This document shows positions 60,936 through 64,000 of a stretch of DNA of 64,000 bases, piece by piece. The notes under the pieces were generated by a model. It made no database searches and was not told where the DNA came from. It saw only the letters and a program-made list of their open reading frames with translations. The number at the start of each line of letters is the position of its first letter. The first letter of the stretch is position 1. The stretch comes from Veillonella caviae (lineage in GTDB: Bacteria > Bacillota > Negativicutes > Veillonellales > Veillonellaceae): positions 1-64,000 of the forward strand of contig NZ_RQUY01000007.1 of the NCBI RefSeq assembly GCF_003992125.1. Direction: 5' to 3'. Both the position numbers and the translations under genes were made by a program.

Positions 60936-62345
60936 CTATTCGGTACGTTGAAATTTATGAACTAACGCCGCATACAAAGCATCTGGCTCATTTTGTATGA
61001 CCCCATTTTGTACCTGTTGTAATAAATATTGCAACCCCTTTGCCACGCGATTGCCTGCCACATCAAAAACCCGTTGGTCGTAATTCAAATCCTTAGTGTG
61101 CACAGGCATAACTAGACTCAAATCAGCCATACACTCACCAAAGGCTAAGGTACCATCTGTACTAGCATACGATTTACCACACCCCAGTACATCAGCGGCG
61201 CAAACCTTTGCTAGTTGTTGCCATGCTTCACGCATAATGGCACTATCTCTGAATTCACCACTACGCGCTTCCTTGCGCAACCACTTTTTTTCGTCCGCTT
61301 CTTGATGCTGTGAAAAGAAATGAAATCGCATATGATTTTTCACAATCCATGACACGCGACTAGCAAATTGTTTATTATATCCCAATCGAATCAACAAATC
61401 ATACGCCATATTGGCTCCCATTATGTCATGGCCCCTGTCTGTGAGGCGTCCATTAATAATCTCGCGAATGGCAGGCATTCCCTTTGCTACATCGTGCAAC
61501 AAAGCTCCCCATCGTAATATTAAATCTGGCTCTGTATGAGCTACAACAGCTAATGTATGATACCATCCATCAAATTCATGAAATGCTTTTTCTTGTGGCA
61601 AATCCACCAAATGATATAGCTCTGGTAAAATGGGCACTTCTCGAATGACACCATTCTCCACAACTCGACAAGAGCATTCCGCTAATCTTGACTGAACTAA
61701 TACATCCAGCCCTTTGGCCACTGCTGGTTCTAACAACAGCCGATTTAATTCATTGCGCACTCTTTCTAGTGAAAGCCCTGATACTCGATGAAATGCCTTT
61801 GGCATGGCATCTAGCAAATCTCTAGACGGCAAAAAATCAAGCTTTGCTACAAAACGACAAGCTCTGAACAATCGAAGTGCATCTTCTTGGAACCGATCCT
61901 CAGGGTTACCAATAGTACGCAAAATTTTATGCTTTATATCACGACGACCACCGACAAAATCGACAATTTCTTTATAGCGGTTCATGGCTATACCATTGGC
62001 AGTGAAATCACGGCGCTTCACATCTTCTGCTAAACTATCGGCATAGATGATTTCCTCTGGACGATGACTATCTACACCATAACGCTCCTTTCGATATGTA
62101 GCAATTTCATAATGTTCACCATCTACGACAGCTACTACAACACCAAACGATTTGCCTACTACGCCAGGCGTATCGATACCATATTCTCCTAGAATCTCTA
62201 CAACCTGCTCTGGTCGGGCGGACGTAACGATATCAAAATCATGAGGCTCCACATGCATAATCATATCGCGCACAGCACCACCAATAATATACGCCTCAAA
62301 GCCAGCATCCTCTAAAATTGTTAACAAGCGTAATGCGCGTTCCAT
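60936..62345 (-). CDS. cca: CCA tRNA nucleotidyltransferase
   Basis: Adds or repairs the CCA end of tRNAs. 469 aa; GGAVRDMI at residues 22-29 and the catalytic PHDFDIVTSA near 34, RRDFTANGIAMN near 110, and an HD-type domain (LLHDVAKGMP near 270). AGGAGG precedes the ATG. A weak TACAAT-type -10 lies upstream; the sda terminator separates it from sdaAA. All tRNAs in the window already encode CCA, so a repair role is likely. Confidence 0.94.
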   Translation of the reverse strand: MERALRLLTILEDAGFEAYIIGGAVRDMIMHVEPHDFDIVTSARPEQVVEILGEYGIDTPGVVGKSFGVVVAVVDGEHYEIATYRKERYGVDSHRPEEIIYADSLAEDVKRRDFTANGIAMNRYKEIVDFVGGRRDIKHKILRTIGNPEDRFQEDALRLFRACRFVAKLDFLPSRDLLDAMPKAFHRVSGLSLERVRNELNRLLLEPAVAKGLDVLVQSRLAECSCRVVENGVIREVPILPELYHLVDLPQEKAFHEFDGWYHTLAVVAHTEPDLILRWGALLHDVAKGMPAIREIINGRLTDRGHDIMGANMAYDLLIRLGYNKQFASRVSWIVKNHMRFHFFSQHQEADEKKWLRKEARSGEFRDSAIMREAWQQLAKVCAADVLGCGKSYASTDGTLAFGECMADLSLVMPVHTKDLNYDQRVFDVAGNRVAKGLQYLLQQVQNGVIQNEPDALYAALVHKFQRTE

Positions 62346-62403
62346 AGGAACCTCCTTTCTGCCGAATCCGTCTCATCTATTCATTGTACTACAAATAGAT
62401 AAA

Positions 62404-62446
62404 CGAAAAAAGGCTCGTATACCACAAGACATGATATACAAGCCTT
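62404..62446 (-). terminator. sdaAA terminator
   Basis: AAGGCT..GTAT / ATAC..AGCCTT hairpin, T-run TTTTTTCG on the minus strand. Confidence 0.8.
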
Positions 62447-62508
62447 CTTATTTTATGATAAACACCCGCTATAATGACTATCATCTAGAGCAGATATCTA
62501 CGATTGCA

Positions 62509-63381
62509 TTATAAAGACCTTACCTTTTCCGCAATAGCCAATCCTGTCGGTGTCACAGCAAGACCACCATCGCTTGTTTCGCGCAACGCCGCCGGCATAG
62601 CACGACCGATATTATTCATCGCTTCCACAACATCATCTGGTGGAATTTGACTTTCTATACCTGCCAATGCGAGTTCTGCAGCTGTAATAGCATGAACCGC
62701 ATAAATACCATTTCGCTTCACGCAAGGCACCTCAACGAGACCTGCCACAGGATCACAGGCAAGACCGAGGAGATTTTTCATACACAACGCAATAGCATTG
62801 CCTACTTGATGCGGTGTGCCCTCCATCATTTCTACGATAGCTGCCGCCGCCATACATGCAGCAGTGCCAATTTCCGCTTGGCAACCACCAACAGCACCAG
62901 CAACACAAGCGCGGTTGGCTACCACATTCCCCACACCAGCTGCTGCAAGAAAACCTTTTACCATGCCCTGCCTATCGATGTCATAATGCTCCGCCACGGC
63001 CTGTACCACACCGGGCATAACACCACAGGACCCAGCTGTAGGACATGCTACAATACGAAACATTTTAGCATTTGCTTCATTTACCGCAATGGCATAGGTC
63101 ATTGCTTTATATGCGATATCGCTCATAAATAGAGGTTTACGTTCATACAACCTTGCCGCATCACCACCAGACATATCCGATTGTGTTCTATCGAGGTGAG
63201 TTAAACCATCCTTGATAGAGCTTTCAAAAATAGCGAGACGACGTTCAATTTCAGCAGTAATTTCCGCTTCGTTGCGGTCGTATTTTTCTAGTTCATTACG
63301 CAAAATGACATCACTAAAGGAAATTCTATGTTCCTCACTAAGGCGGAGGATATCACCAATAGATTCATATGTATAACTCAT
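62509..63381 (-). CDS. sdaAA: L-serine dehydratase, alpha chain
   Basis: Iron-sulfur enzyme that deaminates serine to pyruvate. 290 aa; VACPTAGSCGVMPG near residue 108 and the [4Fe-4S] cysteines (CVAG.VGGCQAE.GTAAC, and LACDPVAGLVEVPC) are present. It lies 9 bp behind the beta chain, forming a two-subunit enzyme. Confidence 0.95.
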   Translation of the reverse strand: MSYTYESIGDILRLSEEHRISFSDVILRNELEKYDRNEAEITAEIERRLAIFESSIKDGLTHLDRTQSDMSGGDAARLYERKPLFMSDIAYKAMTYAIAVNEANAKMFRIVACPTAGSCGVMPGVVQAVAEHYDIDRQGMVKGFLAAAGVGNVVANRACVAGAVGGCQAEIGTAACMAAAAIVEMMEGTPHQVGNAIALCMKNLLGLACDPVAGLVEVPCVKRNGIYAVHAITAAELALAGIESQIPPDDVVEAMNNIGRAMPAALRETSDGGLAVTPTGLAIAEKVRSL

Positions 63382-63390
63382 ATCATCCTC

Positions 63391-64000
63391 CTACAATGCC
63401 TCAAAGGTCATAACATCTTGTATACCTGGGCATTCGCGCATAAATTGTACCGTAATAGGATTCACCACAGTGTCAGTGGTAATGACCATCACCGCGTCCT
63501 TATATTTTTCTTTTCTAAATACCCGCATAGAGGCGATGTTAATATCCGACTCACTAAGCGCTTGACTAATGAGGGAAATCGCGCCTGGCCGATCCTCGTG
63601 AAACACAACAAGAGTAAACTCGTCACCAGTAATTGACATATCGTTGCCGTCCACTTCGGTAATCATGATTTGACCGCCCCCGATAGAACGGCCCACCACT
63701 GACATATGTCGATTATTGGCACCGAACATATCGAATTTCACCACATTGGGATGTCCAATATCGAGAGGGGATTCTATGAAAGTATAGTCTAATCGAGATT
63801 CATCTGCTAGTTCCTGAGCATGGCGAATACGAGCGTCATCCTCTTTAAACCCTAAAAGACCGCCCAACAAAGCACGATCCGTGCCATGACCTTTATAAGT
63901 TTTTGCAAATGACCCATACAAAGTCATTTCTACACGTTGTGGCGTAGCACCGAAAATACACCGCGCCATTTTTCCTAGCCGCGCCGCCCCTGCAGTATGC
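63391..64000 (-). CDS. sdaAB: L-serine dehydratase, beta chain (5' end outside the window)
   Basis: Only the C-terminal 203 codons are inside. The reading frame continues to the window edge with HTAGAARLGK before the internal Met at 63969, so that Met is not the start. A C-terminal ACT domain (DRPGAISLISQALSESDINI, residues about 130-190 of the visible part) fits the family. Confidence 0.93.
   Translation of the reverse strand, partial: HTAGAARLGKMARCIFGATPQRVEMTLYGSFAKTYKGHGTDRALLGGLLGFKEDDARIRHAQELADESRLDYTFIESPLDIGHPNVVKFDMFGANNRHMSVVGRSIGGGQIMITEVDGNDMSITGDEFTLVVFHEDRPGAISLISQALSESDINIASMRVFRKEKYKDAVMVITTDTVVNPITVQFMRECPGIQDVMTFEAL

Overview
The window looks like chromosome from a Veillonella-like member of the Negativicutes: low-GC, Firmicutes-type gene order, but with fermentative enzymes typical of diderm anaerobes. 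Pointers are an S10-spc-alpha ribosomal cluster followed by ecfA1-ecfA2-ecfT-truA, a ferredoxin-dependent 2-oxoacid oxidoreductase, two tandem CobT homologues resembling the ArsAB phenol-activating pair, aspartase and iron-sulfur L-serine dehydratase. This assignment is inference from gene content; no 16S gene is present.

Almost everything lies on the minus strand. From the left: a non-coding stretch; rpsD with its own promoter; a LysR regulator on the plus strand; a pantothenate block (panS, panC, panD); nine tRNA genes built from a duplicated block; arsB-arsA; tyrA; a MATE exporter; korB-korA; truA-ecfT-ecfA2-ecfA1; then, read in transcription order, the ribosomal cluster rpsJ to rplQ (31.5 to 17.1 kb), preceded by rplGB-rpsL-rpsG-fusA-tuf, and rpoB-rpoC. 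Upstream of rpoB lie aspA and a frameshifted plus-strand glycosyltransferase, which separate rpoBC from rplJL. Next come rplL-rplJ-rplA-rplK-nusG-secE-rpmG, a second tuf, five tRNAs, a BrxF-like P-loop protein with a secreted protein of unknown function, hypB-hypA-folD, a PASTA penicillin-binding protein, cca, and sdaAA-sdaAB (the last cut by the window end).

Most of the window is the translation and transcription core, with many start/stop overlaps that imply translational coupling. Strong sigma-70-type promoters (TTGACA, 17 or 18 bp, TATAAT-like) precede rpsD, both tRNA arrays, rplGB, rpoB and rpmG, and most transcription units end in clear intrinsic terminators.

No mobile element, CRISPR array or complete defence system was seen. 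The most interesting points are an orphan BrxF-like ATPase paired with a secreted protein, a FolD homologue lacking two catalytic residues, the ArsAB-like pair, a 14-codon leader ORF ending two bases before rpsJ, the split rplL/rpoB junction, the rpoB promoter embedded in the aspA terminator, and an initiator tRNA with A at position 1.
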